From the NCBI RefSeq assembly GCF_017640745.1, contig NZ_JAEPQA010000005.1, positions 89,087 to 153,086 of the forward strand: DNA of 64,000 nt, given 5' to 3'. Below the pieces are notes generated by a model. The model was not told the DNA's origin, did no database searches, and saw only the letters and a program-made list of their open reading frames with translations. This DNA comes from Nisaea sp. Lineage in GTDB: Bacteria; Pseudomonadota; Alphaproteobacteria; Thalassobaculales; Thalassobaculaceae. The translations under genes and the position numbers were made by a program. This document shows positions 47,744 to 55,749 of this stretch, piece by piece (position 1 is the stretch's first letter; every line of letters begins with the position of its first letter).

Positions 47744-48097
47744 TCAGTCGAGCAGCGCTTCGAGATCGGCCTGGACCGCCTTGTCGAACCCGATGAGACG
47801 GATCTCGCCGAGATCGATGACCGGCCGCTTGACCAGCGAGGGATGGCTCGCCAGCAGCGCCGGGGCGGTCGTATCGGTCACGCTTTCCTGGATCGCGGGA
47901 TCGAGCTTCTTCCAGGTCGTGCCGCGCTTGTTGACGACTTTCTCGACACCGAGTTCTTCGATCCAGCCCGCGGCCCGTTCCGCCGTCAGGCCGCCCTTCT
48001 TGAAATCGTGGAAGCTGTATGTGACGCCGCGCGCATCGAGCCATTTGCGGGCCTTCTTCACCGTATCGCAGTTCGGAATGCCGTAGACCGTAATCAT
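47744..48097 (-). CDS. ArsC/Spx-family (YffB-like) thioredoxin-fold protein
   Basis: A 117-residue protein with the motif MITVYGIPNCDTVKKARKWL (Cys10) and LVKRPVIDLGEIRLIGFD, matching the YffB branch of the ArsC/Spx family rather than true arsenate reductases. It may be a glutathione-dependent thiol reductase. It sits between the M14 carboxypeptidase (4 bp away) and the DAO-type subunit gene (7 bp away), all on the minus strand. Confidence 0.88.
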   Translation of the reverse strand: MITVYGIPNCDTVKKARKWLDARGVTYSFHDFKKGGLTAERAAGWIEELGVEKVVNKRGTTWKKLDPAIQESVTDTTAPALLASHPSLVKRPVIDLGEIRLIGFDKAVQADLEALLD

Positions 48098-48101
48098 CGC
48101 C

Positions 48102-49250
48102 TCAGTTCCTTTCCATGCGCGCCGGCAGATCGTCCACCGTCGCGAGCAAGACGTCGACCAGGCTGCGGCCGAGGGTCTTCGAGCGCTCCCCGTCCCAGCC
48201 ATGCACCGGATCCGGCTGGTTGTCGGCGTCCTTGAACGGCATTTCCAGCGTCATGGAGAGCGCGCCGAGCCTGTTCGCGATATGCCCGGTCGAGGTGGTC
48301 AGATTGCCCTTGCCCGGCGCCGGTTTCGGATAGCCGTACGCCGTCTGGAAATCCGGGTTCATCGCCGCGTAGACCGCCTGGAACCGGTCCAGCATGGTAA
48401 CATGCGCCTCCGATATCCCCGGCACGCCGTAGCTTCCGGCGATGAAGTTATAGGGAATCGCCTCGTCCCCATGAACGTCGAAGGAGAGGTCGATGCCGCG
48501 CTCGGCCATCGCCTCCAGCACGCAGAGCACTTCCGGGCTCTTCTCCCGGCTCGGTTCCGCCCATTCGCGGTTGAGGTTCACCCCGAGCGCATTGGTCCGG
48601 AGATGCCCGCGCTTGCTGCCGTCTGGGTTCATGTTCGGCACCGCATAGATCACCGCCTTTTCCAGCAGCGCCCGGCTGGTGCCGTCGGCGGGGTCGAGCA
48701 GGCGCTCGATGAAGCCTTCCATGTACCATTCCGCCATAGGCTCGCCCGGATGCTGACGGGCGAAGACCCAGAGCTTCTTCTTCCCCTCGGACGGCGTGCC
48801 GATGGTCAGCAGGTCGATGGTCTGCAGGTCGTGCGTCTCGCCGATCACTTCGGCGGTGCAGCGCGGGGAGCCCTGCGCGGCGGCGATCAGGTCCTGGTGC
48901 CGCTCCATCGAATAGGGCTGGAAATAGGCGTACCAGACATAATCCGCCTCCGGCACATGCCGGATCGTCAGTTCGGTGCCGTCATAGGAGGTCGGCACCC
49001 GGAACCAGGTCTCCCGGTCGTAGGAGGCGCAGGCGCGGTAATTCTCCCACCCTTTCGGATAGCTCGAGCCGCTGGCGTTCAGGATCCGCATGGTAACACC
49101 GCGCCCGTTCGCGCCGGAAAGGCGGAAATGGAACCACTGGTAAAAGTCGGAGCGGTGGTCCTTGACGATGCGGAGCCGGATGTCGTTCGGATCGTCGATC
49201 GAGACGGTCTCAATATTGCCGCTGTCGAAGGCAGCATCGATACGCAGCAT
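48102..49250 (-). CDS. M14-family carboxypeptidase (cytosolic CCP-like)
   Basis: A 382-residue zinc carboxypeptidase without signal peptide. An N-terminal beta-rich domain (residues 1-120) precedes the catalytic domain with zinc ligands His167 and Glu170 (RQHPGEPMAEW) and His260 (SFDVHGDE), and the catalytic Glu336 in SMTLEMPFKD. This architecture is that of the cytosolic carboxypeptidase (M14D) subfamily. Bacterial members have an unclear substrate, possibly C-terminal acidic residues of peptides. It is the first gene of a minus-strand run to the opine-like dehydrogenase. Confidence 0.9.
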   Translation of the reverse strand: MLRIDAAFDSGNIETVSIDDPNDIRLRIVKDHRSDFYQWFHFRLSGANGRGVTMRILNASGSSYPKGWENYRACASYDRETWFRVPTSYDGTELTIRHVPEADYVWYAYFQPYSMERHQDLIAAAQGSPRCTAEVIGETHDLQTIDLLTIGTPSEGKKKLWVFARQHPGEPMAEWYMEGFIERLLDPADGTSRALLEKAVIYAVPNMNPDGSKRGHLRTNALGVNLNREWAEPSREKSPEVLCVLEAMAERGIDLSFDVHGDEAIPYNFIAGSYGVPGISEAHVTMLDRFQAVYAAMNPDFQTAYGYPKPAPGKGNLTTSTGHIANRLGALSMTLEMPFKDADNQPDPVHGWDGERSKTLGRSLVDVLLATVDDLPARMERN

Positions 49251-49324
49251 GGGAACTCCCGGAGGTGGTCGGCGGTGACGGAGCGGTGCGGATGACCAGT
49301 TTCCGGGAGACTACGCGGCACCAG

Positions 49325-49353
49325 CTTTCCGCACCAGAGAGGAGTGCGGAAAG
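49325..49353. other. Perfect 10-bp hairpin upstream of the M14 peptidase gene
   Basis: CTTTCCGCAC and its exact complement GTGCGGAAAG flank a 9-base loop. It lies between the nhaA terminator and the peptidase start (about 75 bp upstream of it), with no U-tract. It may be part of the peptidase mRNA leader or an operator. Confidence 0.4.
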
Positions 49354-49471
49354 AGTCTCTTGGGTAACCGGCGCCGCAAGACATTCGAGGATGCGGAACG
49401 GGACCGCCGACGATCCCCGGGCTTTGACAGCGCGGGGACTGGTGCCGCCGCCATCCGTGAATCTTCACTCA

Positions 49472-49502
49472 GAAAAAAACCCCGGCCGTCATCGGGCCGG
49501 GG
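49472..49502 (-). terminator. Rho-independent terminator after nhaA
   Basis: Read on the minus strand, a GC-rich stem of 8 bp (CCCCGGCC / GGCCGGGG) is followed by a run of seven T residues. It sits 20 bp after the nhaA stop codon and ends that transcript. This is the clearest intrinsic terminator in the window. Confidence 0.88.
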
Positions 49503-49521
49503 CAAGAGGGAGGATATTCGT

Positions 49522-50736
49522 TCAGGCTCTCGCAGAGGCCTCGGTTGCCGGCTGCTCGGCACTTCGGATCGCCCAGCGCAGGACCGTGTAGCCGATCACG
49601 CCGGAAAGGATGGAGCCGCTCATCACGCCGAGCCGCACGGCGCGCGCATGCTCCGGATCGCTGAAGGCGAGCGTGCCGATAAAGAGGCTCATGGTGAAAC
49701 CGATACCGGCCAGCAGCGAGACGCCATAGATCTGCGCGAAGTTCGTATCTTTCGGCAGCGAGGTGAAGCCGGACTTGATCATCGCAAAGGTAAAGCCGAA
49801 GACGCCGATCTGCTTGCCGAGGAAAAGACCCAGCGCGATACCCAGCGGCAGCGGCTGGAACAGGTCGGCGATCGAGAGGCCGGTCAGCGGAATGCCGGCA
49901 TTCGCGAAGGCGAAGAGCGGCATGATCATGAAACCGACCCAGGGCTTCAGGCCATGCTCGAGACGGATCAGCGGCGGCTCCTCGTCCTCGCGGGTGCGGA
50001 GCGGGATCGTCAGGCCGATCACCACGCCGGCCAGCGTCGCATGCACGCCGGACTTCAGCACCGCGACCCACATGACCGCCCCGACCAGTACGTAGGGCGC
50101 AACGCGCGTGACGCCGAGCCGGTTCATGGCGACCAGCACCACCGCGCCCACCAGCCCGGACAGCAGCGCGGTCTGCGAGAGTTCCGCCGTGTAAAACAGA
50201 GCGATGATCACGATCGCCCCGAGGTCGTCGATGATCGCGAGGGACAGCAGGAAGACCTTGAGAGCCGGCGGCACGCGATTGCCGAGAAGCGCCAGAACCC
50301 CGAGCGCGAAGGCAATGTCGGTCGCCGCCGGGATCGCCCAGCCCTGCATTTCCACCGCCATGCCCCAGGTGAAGAAGAGAAAGATCACGGCGGGCATCGC
50401 CATGCCGCCGACCGCCGCAAAAGTCGGCAATGCGGCCTCGCGCGGATCGGAAAGATGGCCTTCCACCAGCTCCCGTTTGATCTCGAGCGCGACGTAGAAG
50501 AAGAAGATCGCCATCAGGCCGTCGTTGATCCAGAGCAGCAGCGGCTTGTCGATGATGATCTGGCCGACCGCGAAGGTCACCGGGGTCTCAAGCAGCCCGT
50601 CATAGGCCCAGGACAGCGAGGAATTGTCGAGGATCAGCGCGAGGATCGCGGCGAGGAACAGCAGGACGCCCGGCGCCGCCTCGTGGCGCAGCAGGGCGAA
50701 AACGGAGCGCGAAGCAGCGGGTGCGGAAGCCGACAT
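49522..50736 (-). CDS. nhaA: Na+/H+ antiporter NhaA
   Basis: A 404-residue inner-membrane antiporter that expels sodium in exchange for protons. The family-defining residues are visible: AATDIAFALGVLALL (Asp133-equivalent), LSLAIIDDLGAIVIIALFYT (the Asp163/Asp164 pair) and the conserved GKQIGVFGF segment. About twelve helices are present. The start at 50736 has AGGA about 8 bases before; a longer frame to 50805 adds an unlikely N-terminus. It is divergent from a small helix-turn-helix gene, which may regulate it, and ends in a strong terminator. Confidence 0.95.
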   Translation of the reverse strand: MSASAPAASRSVFALLRHEAAPGVLLFLAAILALILDNSSLSWAYDGLLETPVTFAVGQIIIDKPLLLWINDGLMAIFFFYVALEIKRELVEGHLSDPREAALPTFAAVGGMAMPAVIFLFFTWGMAVEMQGWAIPAATDIAFALGVLALLGNRVPPALKVFLLSLAIIDDLGAIVIIALFYTAELSQTALLSGLVGAVVLVAMNRLGVTRVAPYVLVGAVMWVAVLKSGVHATLAGVVIGLTIPLRTREDEEPPLIRLEHGLKPWVGFMIMPLFAFANAGIPLTGLSIADLFQPLPLGIALGLFLGKQIGVFGFTFAMIKSGFTSLPKDTNFAQIYGVSLLAGIGFTMSLFIGTLAFSDPEHARAVRLGVMSGSILSGVIGYTVLRWAIRSAEQPATEASARA

Positions 50737-50852
50737 GGGAAATCCTGACGTCAGAAATGCGACAAACTGACGTTTATGTAGGGGAATGGATTTGAAATTC
50801 AACAAACAGATATAAAATGATATAAACGACGACGCAAAAATCAGGCACCGCG

Positions 50853-51038
50853 ATGCTGAGCAAACCGCTTCTGACGATCCACGAGGTCGCCGACCTGTTG
50901 AAAATGAAGGAAAGCACGGTCCGCCACTGGATTCGCGACGGCGATTTGCGTGCGATCAAGATGGGGCGCGACTGGCGAGTGTCGGAAAAGGATCTGGAAA
51001 GCTACCTGAACGCCCACGCCAACAAGCCTGAGGCCTGA
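50853..51038 (+). CDS. Small helix-turn-helix (excisionase/MerR-type) DNA-binding protein
   Basis: A 61-residue protein that is essentially one winged helix-turn-helix of the HTH_17/excisionase type: LTIHEVADLLKMKESTVRHW followed by IRDGDLRAIKMGRDWRVSEKDLESYL. Such proteins bind DNA as small regulators or recombination-directionality factors. No integrase gene is near, so a regulator role is more likely. It is divergent from nhaA with a 116-bp AT-rich spacer holding repeats of GATATAAA. Confidence 0.82.
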   Translation: MLSKPLLTIHEVADLLKMKESTVRHWIRDGDLRAIKMGRDWRVSEKDLESYLNAHANKPEA

Positions 51039-51053
51039 GTCCAGAAGCCCCCA

Positions 51054-51138
51054 CCGTCATCCCGGCGCAGGCCGGGACCCAGGGGATCATGGAACCGCAC
51101 TCTGCATCGCTGGGCCCCGGCCTCCGCCGGGGTGACGG
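51054..51138. repeat. Dispersed palindromic repeat, copy 1
   Basis: A long inverted repeat: CCGTCATCCCGGCGCAGGCC at the left is mirrored by the right arm ending in CCGGGGTGACGG, with GGGACCCAGG/CTGGGCCCC inside. The whole 85 bp can fold into one hairpin. The same unit recurs at 51553-51636 and in short form at 53097-53127. It belongs to the GTCATCCCGG class common between genes of alphaproteobacteria. Confidence 0.8.
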
Positions 51139-51152
51139 CATGTGACTAGTTC

Positions 51153-51455
51153 TCACCGCTTGCGCACGAACTCCGTGCGGAGCACGAGGCCCTTGATGCT
51201 CTCGTGCCGGCAGTCGATCTCTTCCGGATTGTCCGTCAGCCGGATCGACTTGATGACGGTGCCCTGCTTCAGGGTCTGCCCCGCGCCTTTCACCTTCAGG
51301 TCCTTGATCAGCGTGACCGAGTCCCCGTCGGCGAGCGTGTTGCCGGCCGCGTCCAGGACCGCGTTCGCCGCCGCCCGCTCGGCCGCGAGCTCAGAGGCCG
51401 GCCGCCATTCGCCGGTCGCTTCGTCGTAGACGTATTCGTCATCCTGATCGGACAT
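51153..51455 (-). CDS. PhnA/YjdM-like protein
   Basis: A 100-residue protein with the PhnA (YjdM) domain: AAGNTLADGDSVTLIKDLKV, LKQGTVIKSIRLTD and the end EFVRKR. The N-terminal zinc ribbon of longer PhnA proteins is absent; instead there is an acidic stretch (MSDQDDEYVYDEATGEW). The name comes from an E. coli phn-linked gene, but no phosphonate genes are here. The start at 51455 has a G-rich stretch upstream. It is flanked by palindromic repeats on both sides. Confidence 0.85.
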   Translation of the reverse strand: MSDQDDEYVYDEATGEWRPASELAAERAAANAVLDAAGNTLADGDSVTLIKDLKVKGAGQTLKQGTVIKSIRLTDNPEEIDCRHESIKGLVLRTEFVRKR

Positions 51456-51552
51456 GGGGGTCTCTTTCCTGCACGGGATCGTGCGGTCCTTATACGCCCC
51501 TCGCCCGCCCGCACAACGGCCATGGGGTCGCACCCCTCAGCACGCACAACGG

Positions 51553-51636
51553 CCGTCATCCCGGCGCAGGCCGGGACCCAGGGGATCGTAGAGCCGTGCC
51601 CGTCATCCCTGGGTCCCGACCTCCGTCGGGATGACG
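51553..51636. repeat. Dispersed palindromic repeat, copy 2
   Basis: Second copy of the 85-bp palindrome, with left arm CCGTCATCCCGGCGCAGGCC identical to copy 1 and right arm CCTGGGTCCCGACCTCCG...GGGATGACG. It lies between the PhnA-like and LysE genes, which converge toward neither side, so it is not a terminator by itself. Confidence 0.8.
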
Positions 51637-51658
51637 ACTTCGGAAAGCTAGGGCGGCG

Positions 51659-52291
51659 CTACCCCTTCAGCGCCAGCACCCCGCCGAGCGCGACGAACGC
51701 CCCGCCGGCCAGCATCTTCGCCTGCCGGAGCCAGGCGAACCCGCTCGCCCGTGACGCGAGGCGTTCGGCGGCGAAGACATAGACCACCTTGACGCCCCCG
51801 ACCGAGACCACGGCGATGAACGAGAGCAGCGCGATATCCGCTCCGGAAAGGGCGGTCAGATCGAGGAAGGTCGGCAGCAGGCTCGCATAGAAGAGGATCG
51901 CCTTCACGTCCCCCATGGTCAGCAGCAGCCCGGCCATGAAGCTCCCCGCAAGCCCGCCACGCGCGCCCTTCGGTTTCACCGCGGCGCCCTCCCCGGCCAC
52001 GGGCCGCAACTGGGAACGGATCAGCGAGATCCCGAACCAGACGAGATAGGCCGCCGCCGCGTAGCGGATCAGCGCGAACAGCGCCCCGAGCTCCGCCGCC
52101 AGCGCCGCCATGCCGAGCACCGCGAGCGCGATGAACACCAGGTCCCCGGTCACGATCCCGAGCGCCACCGCGAGCCCGTGCCGCACGCCGGACATCGCCG
52201 ACCGCGCGACGACGAGCGCGACGCTGGAACTCGGCAGCGCCGCCATCGCGGCCAGAACGAGGAAAAGTGTGGCGGTGCCGAGGAGAGTCAT
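51659..52291 (-). CDS. LysE-family exporter
   Basis: A 210-residue membrane protein with six hydrophobic segments, opening with a helix ending in the PSSSVALVVARSAMSGVRHG segment typical of the RhtB/LysE translocator family. The conserved GDLVFIALAVLG and SFMAGLLLTMGDVKAILFYAS segments also match. It exports amino acids or related small molecules; the substrate is unknown. It is followed upstream by a PAS-domain gene on the same strand. Confidence 0.88.
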   Translation of the reverse strand: MTLLGTATLFLVLAAMAALPSSSVALVVARSAMSGVRHGLAVALGIVTGDLVFIALAVLGMAALAAELGALFALIRYAAAAYLVWFGISLIRSQLRPVAGEGAAVKPKGARGGLAGSFMAGLLLTMGDVKAILFYASLLPTFLDLTALSGADIALLSFIAVVSVGGVKVVYVFAAERLASRASGFAWLRQAKMLAGGAFVALGGVLALKG

Positions 52292-52307
52292 GACGCCGTG
52301 CTCCGTT

Positions 52308-52796
52308 TCAGATCTTGCGGTCCCGCGCGGAAGGCAGTCCGGGATAGTCGATGACGGTAATCAGCTGGTCGACCTCGCCGCTACCGCAGCAGACCGGCGT
52401 CGAGACGGATTCGAAGGCGATCCAGGAATTGTTCAGCGACCAGATCGTCGAGCCCTTGCGGAAGGTCGGGACGGCGCGGCCGATGGTCTCGCGGTACCGT
52501 CCGAGCATGGCCTCGGCGCCGATCTTGTACTCGGACTCCGAGACGTATTTGCGGCTGAGGTCACGCCCGATCACGCTGACGATCTCGGTGCCGACGATGC
52601 GGTGAAAGAAATCGCGTCCGCCGTCGACGACCTCGACAATCTGCACATGACCGATCCAGGGCAGCAGGCTCTCCGGCGTGAAATGCGCGCGGTCCGGGAT
52701 TTCCGCGCCATGGCGGCACTCCTGCCAGAAGCGGTGGAAGGAGCGCACGAGCGGGCTGGTGATGGCCTCTTCGGTAACGATGTCGGTCTCAGACAT
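52308..52796 (-). CDS. PAS-domain protein (PAS_5-like)
   Basis: A 162-residue protein resembling the PAS_5 family of alphaproteobacteria: SPLVRSFHRFWQECR, then the PAS core with HFTPESLLPWIGHVQIVEVV and FFHRIVGTEIVSVIGRDLSRKY. No kinase or cyclase output domain is attached, so it is a stand-alone sensor or binding module. GGAGG lies about 8 bases before the ATG at 52796. Its partner is unknown. Confidence 0.8.
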   Translation of the reverse strand: MSETDIVTEEAITSPLVRSFHRFWQECRHGAEIPDRAHFTPESLLPWIGHVQIVEVVDGGRDFFHRIVGTEIVSVIGRDLSRKYVSESEYKIGAEAMLGRYRETIGRAVPTFRKGSTIWSLNNSWIAFESVSTPVCCGSGEVDQLITVIDYPGLPSARDRKI

Positions 52797-53195
52797 TCGG
52801 GCGCCTCCCCGCATCCACGCGAGACCTCAAGGCGACGGAGGGCGATCCGCTATGTCCCGAACATTCCTGCAACGATATGTCGACCAGAACCACGCAACAT
52901 CAAAAGGATAGTCAGGATATCCGAGTTCCGGGCCGGCGGCAAAGGGGCGAATTGGGTCGGGTGGCGGCGCCTGTGCGCGAGAGATGGGGGGCGAGGGAGA
53001 GATGAGCAGGATTTCCCGCTAACTTCGGGTGTCCCGCCAATTTCAAACGAGTCGTGTGTCCATTTAATCTCGCCGCTCAAAATCGCCACGTAAATACCGT
53101 CATCCCGGATCGGGGTCCGGGATGACGAATTGTTGTTGTGGACTTGGCTGTATGTTGAATTAATCTAAACAAATAAAATCTCAAGGCGCGAACGA
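52797..53195. other. 399-bp intergenic region
   Basis: No convincing coding frame is present. The region contains palindromic repeat copy 3 (53097-53127) and then turns AT-rich before the small gene at 53196. The first 250 bp are of normal GC. Promoters for the PAS gene (minus) and the small membrane protein (plus) are expected here. Confidence 0.5.
53097..53127. repeat. Dispersed palindromic repeat, short copy 3
   Basis: A short version of the same palindrome: CCGTCATCCCGGATC followed by a loop and GGTCCGGGATGACG. Only the outer arms are kept and the inner part is lost. Confidence 0.7.
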
Positions 53196-53471
53196 ATGAC
53201 AACCCTACGTATCCGCCGGTCCTATCGAATAGGCTTACTACTAATCGAACTTGTTTTATTCGTTTGCATATTTGTCTCTATTCCATCCAATCAAAGCGCG
53301 TCGTCAAAGCCTTACTACATTTTGCAATTGAGGAATGTGTTTGGTGAGTGGAACGACGCTCTCTTGGTCTTTGGATATGCGGATAATGCTTATGCGTGTA
53401 AGGAAGTGCTTGAAGCGATGACGGCAAAGAATCCAGCTCGACTATACAGATGTGTTCGTAAGACCGAATGA
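53196..53471 (+). CDS. AT-rich orphan gene, small membrane-anchored protein
   Basis: A 91-residue protein with a basic start (MTTLRIRRSYRIG), one hydrophobic helix (LLLIELVLFVCIFVSI), and a soluble part with two cysteines (AYACKEVLEAM and LYRCVRK). Its codon use is AT-rich, unlike every neighbour, which suggests recent acquisition. No family is recognised. The helix may be an uncleaved anchor or a signal peptide. Confidence 0.5.
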   Translation: MTTLRIRRSYRIGLLLIELVLFVCIFVSIPSNQSASSKPYYILQLRNVFGEWNDALLVFGYADNAYACKEVLEAMTAKNPARLYRCVRKTE

Positions 53472-53504
53472 ATGACAGCTTATAAAAAAAAGGAGTTGCG
53501 CAGA

Positions 53505-53909
53505 TCACTGCTGCTGAATGTTACTCCCAACCCGATACCCCAACACCAGCTCGTCCCCCGTCTTCCCCCGGATCCCCCAGTTCGTCCTCGGCGTTTCGAA
53601 GATCGTGATCTCCACATCCTCGACCGGGATGCCGAGCCCCGCCGGGACCCGCTCCATGATCGCGTGCAGCAGCGCCCTCTTCGTCTCCGGCGCCCGGCCC
53701 TCGAACATGGAGATCTCGATCACCGTATAGGCGGACGTCCGGTCGGCCGGGCGGATGAAATCCTCCGGTTCGAGCGGGATGAAGCGGTGGAAGCGCTTCT
53801 CCTCGGGCAGTTTCAGGAATTCGGTCGAGCAGCCGTGCAGGATGTCGGACAGGCGCGACCGGTGGCGCGCGAGATGGGCGCGCTCACCGTAGATCTTGTA
53901 ATGAGCCAT
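53505..53909 (-). CDS. Tautomerase-superfamily-like protein lacking Pro1
   Basis: A 134-residue protein with tautomerase-like repeats; recognisable parts are TVIEISMFEGRAPETKRAL and VEITIFETPRTNWGIRG. Classical members need proline as the first residue after Met removal, but this one starts MAHYKIYG, with Ala. It therefore either uses another mechanism or has a different role. It is the last gene of the paaJ-paaH run, 8 bp after the small membrane protein gene. Confidence 0.75.
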   Translation of the reverse strand: MAHYKIYGERAHLARHRSRLSDILHGCSTEFLKLPEEKRFHRFIPLEPEDFIRPADRTSAYTVIEISMFEGRAPETKRALLHAIMERVPAGLGIPVEDVEITIFETPRTNWGIRGKTGDELVLGYRVGSNIQQQ

Positions 53910-53917
53910 GGGAGGGC

Positions 53918-54217
53918 TCAGCCGTCGTCGCGGGTCTCGGACGCGGCGGCCTGCGCCTTCTCCTGCCGCTTCTGGCGCCAGAGCGAATAGACATACATGA
54001 CCGCACCGAACACGAGGCCATAGACCACGGCGCGGTAGACGTCCTCGCCGGTCACCTCGGTGCTCGGGCCAAGCCAGCCCTGCGCCTGGGCGCCGAGCAT
54101 CAGGATGCAGAGCACGACGCCGTTGAAGACGCCGCGCCAGAGCGGCTTCTCCAGGATGAAGGGTTTGCGTTCTTCCCTCCCAGTCCCGGGGGTCCCGGAT
54201 CCGTTCTCGCCGCTCAT
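53918..54217 (-). CDS. Small membrane protein
   Basis: A 99-residue protein with a polar N-terminus, two hydrophobic helices (GVFNGVVLCILMLGAQAQG and AVVYGLVFGAVMYVYSLW), and a charged Gln/Lys/Ala-rich tail. No family is recognised. It lies 19 bp after paaH and 8 bp before the tautomerase-like gene, suggesting co-transcription with the aromatic-degradation genes. Confidence 0.65.
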   Translation of the reverse strand: MSGENGSGTPGTGREERKPFILEKPLWRGVFNGVVLCILMLGAQAQGWLGPSTEVTGEDVYRAVVYGLVFGAVMYVYSLWRQKRQEKAQAAASETRDDG

Positions 54218-54236
54218 TGCATTTCCCTCACGTCAC

Positions 54237-55745
54237 TCAGTTGGGCGTTTTGATATCGAGGCCCAATTGTGCCCGACGGCGGAGCCAGAGGCTAGGCCGG
54301 TAACGGTCGTCGCCGCTGACGGCATGCATCGCCGCCATGATGGCGAAGGCGCGCTCGACGCCGAGATCGGCGACGATCTCCAGCGGGCCGAGCGGATAGT
54401 TCAGGCCGAGCTTCATGGCGAGGTCGATGCTGTCCGGATCGGCGATGCCGATCTGCGCCATCTCGCAGCCGAGATTGCCGACCATGCCGCGGATGCGCTG
54501 GGCGATGAAGCCGGCGCTGTCCTTGATCGCCGTCACCTTGCGCCCGTTCTTCTGCAGCGCCGCCGAGACCGCGTTGAGCGCGTCTTCCGACGCCCCCGGC
54601 GCGGACATGATCGTCACCCTTTTGGAGGTATCGCCGGTCACGTCGATGGCGACGAGACGGGTGTGGTCGATGCCCATGCGGCTGGCGAAGGTGGCGCAAT
54701 CCTCGCCGAAGAGCGCGGCGACGATCGGCGAGGAGCCGTCGTCGGTCTCGTCGAGCGCGACGCCCGCCAGCAGGTCGTCCAGTTCCGGCGCGTGCGCGGC
54801 GCCATGGATCTGCACCGCCGCGGCGGCCGAGGTCTCGTGATCCGGGCTCGGCGGATCGATCTCCTGCCCCTTTTCGTCATAGCGGAAATGGCCGATGCCG
54901 GTCTTCCGCCCGAAGCGGCCCGCGTCGTAGAGCGCCTTGTGCAGCGGCACGGTGCGCAGGCGCGGATCGTAGCTGTACTGCTCGTGAACGATCATCGAGA
55001 CCGGGTAGTTCACGTCGATCCCGGTCAGGTCCATGAGCTGGAACGGGCCCATGCGGAAATGCCCGCAATCGCGCATCACCGCATCGACCTGGGCCGGCGT
55101 CGCGACGCCCTCGTGCACCACGGCGAGGCCCTCGGTGGTGAAAGCGCGGCCGCCGAAATTCACCAGGAAGCCCGGTGCGTCCTTCACCTTCACGGGCGTA
55201 CGGCCCATGCGCTCGCCGAGGGCGCAGAGCCCGTCCATCACCCATTCCTCGGTGCCCGGTCCGCGGATCACCTCGACGAGGCGCATCAGCGGCACGGGAT
55301 TGAAGAAATGGAAGCCTGCGACCCGCTCCGGGCGCTTGCAGACCCGCGCGATGGAGCCGATCGGCAGCGAGGAGGTGTTGGAGGTCAGCAGGCAGTCTTC
55401 GGCGACATGTTCCTCGAGCTCGGCGAAGACCTTCTGCTTCACCTCGAGATTCTCGAAGATCGCCTCGACCACGCACTGGCAATCCCTGAAGTCGGCGAGG
55501 CTGGAGGCGACGGTGACCCGCTCCGCCATCGCGGCGACAGCGTCGGCCGTCAGCTTGCCTTTCTCGACCAGACGCTCGAGGCGCGAGATCACCTGCGCCT
55601 TGCCGGCCGCGGCGGCGCCCTCCTTGGCGTCGAACAGCACGACGTTCATCTCGCCCTGGAGGGAGACCTGCACGATCCCCTGCCCCATGGCTCCCGCACC
55701 GATCACACCGACGGTGAGACCGGCTTTTCCCGCATCGAATGTCAT
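54237..55745 (-). CDS. paaH: 3-hydroxyacyl-CoA dehydrogenase (PaaH-type)
   Basis: A 502-residue NAD-dependent dehydrogenase that oxidises 3-hydroxyadipyl-CoA in phenylacetate degradation. It has the NAD-binding VGVIGAGAMGQGIVQVSLQG motif, LTSNTSSLPIGSIA, GFHFFNPVPLMRLVEVI and the catalytic His in that segment. Two 3HCDH C-terminal domains follow, as expected for PaaH length. The start at 55745 has AAAGG upstream and lies 4 bp after paaJ; a start at 55763 would overlap it. With paaJ and divergent paaF it covers the beta-oxidation-like end of the paa pathway. Confidence 0.88.
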   Translation of the reverse strand: MTFDAGKAGLTVGVIGAGAMGQGIVQVSLQGEMNVVLFDAKEGAAAAGKAQVISRLERLVEKGKLTADAVAAMAERVTVASSLADFRDCQCVVEAIFENLEVKQKVFAELEEHVAEDCLLTSNTSSLPIGSIARVCKRPERVAGFHFFNPVPLMRLVEVIRGPGTEEWVMDGLCALGERMGRTPVKVKDAPGFLVNFGGRAFTTEGLAVVHEGVATPAQVDAVMRDCGHFRMGPFQLMDLTGIDVNYPVSMIVHEQYSYDPRLRTVPLHKALYDAGRFGRKTGIGHFRYDEKGQEIDPPSPDHETSAAAAVQIHGAAHAPELDDLLAGVALDETDDGSSPIVAALFGEDCATFASRMGIDHTRLVAIDVTGDTSKRVTIMSAPGASEDALNAVSAALQKNGRKVTAIKDSAGFIAQRIRGMVGNLGCEMAQIGIADPDSIDLAMKLGLNYPLGPLEIVADLGVERAFAIMAAMHAVSGDDRYRPSLWLRRRAQLGLDIKTPN

Positions 55746-55749
55746 CGCA

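Noticed and set aside
50853..51138. Prophage or integrative-element end, because of the excisionase-like gene
   Set aside because: No integrase, attachment-site duplication or phage gene is nearby; a stand-alone regulator is simpler.
51054..51636. CRISPR array
   Set aside because: Only two long palindromic copies about 500 bp apart with a gene between them; no regular short repeats or spacers.
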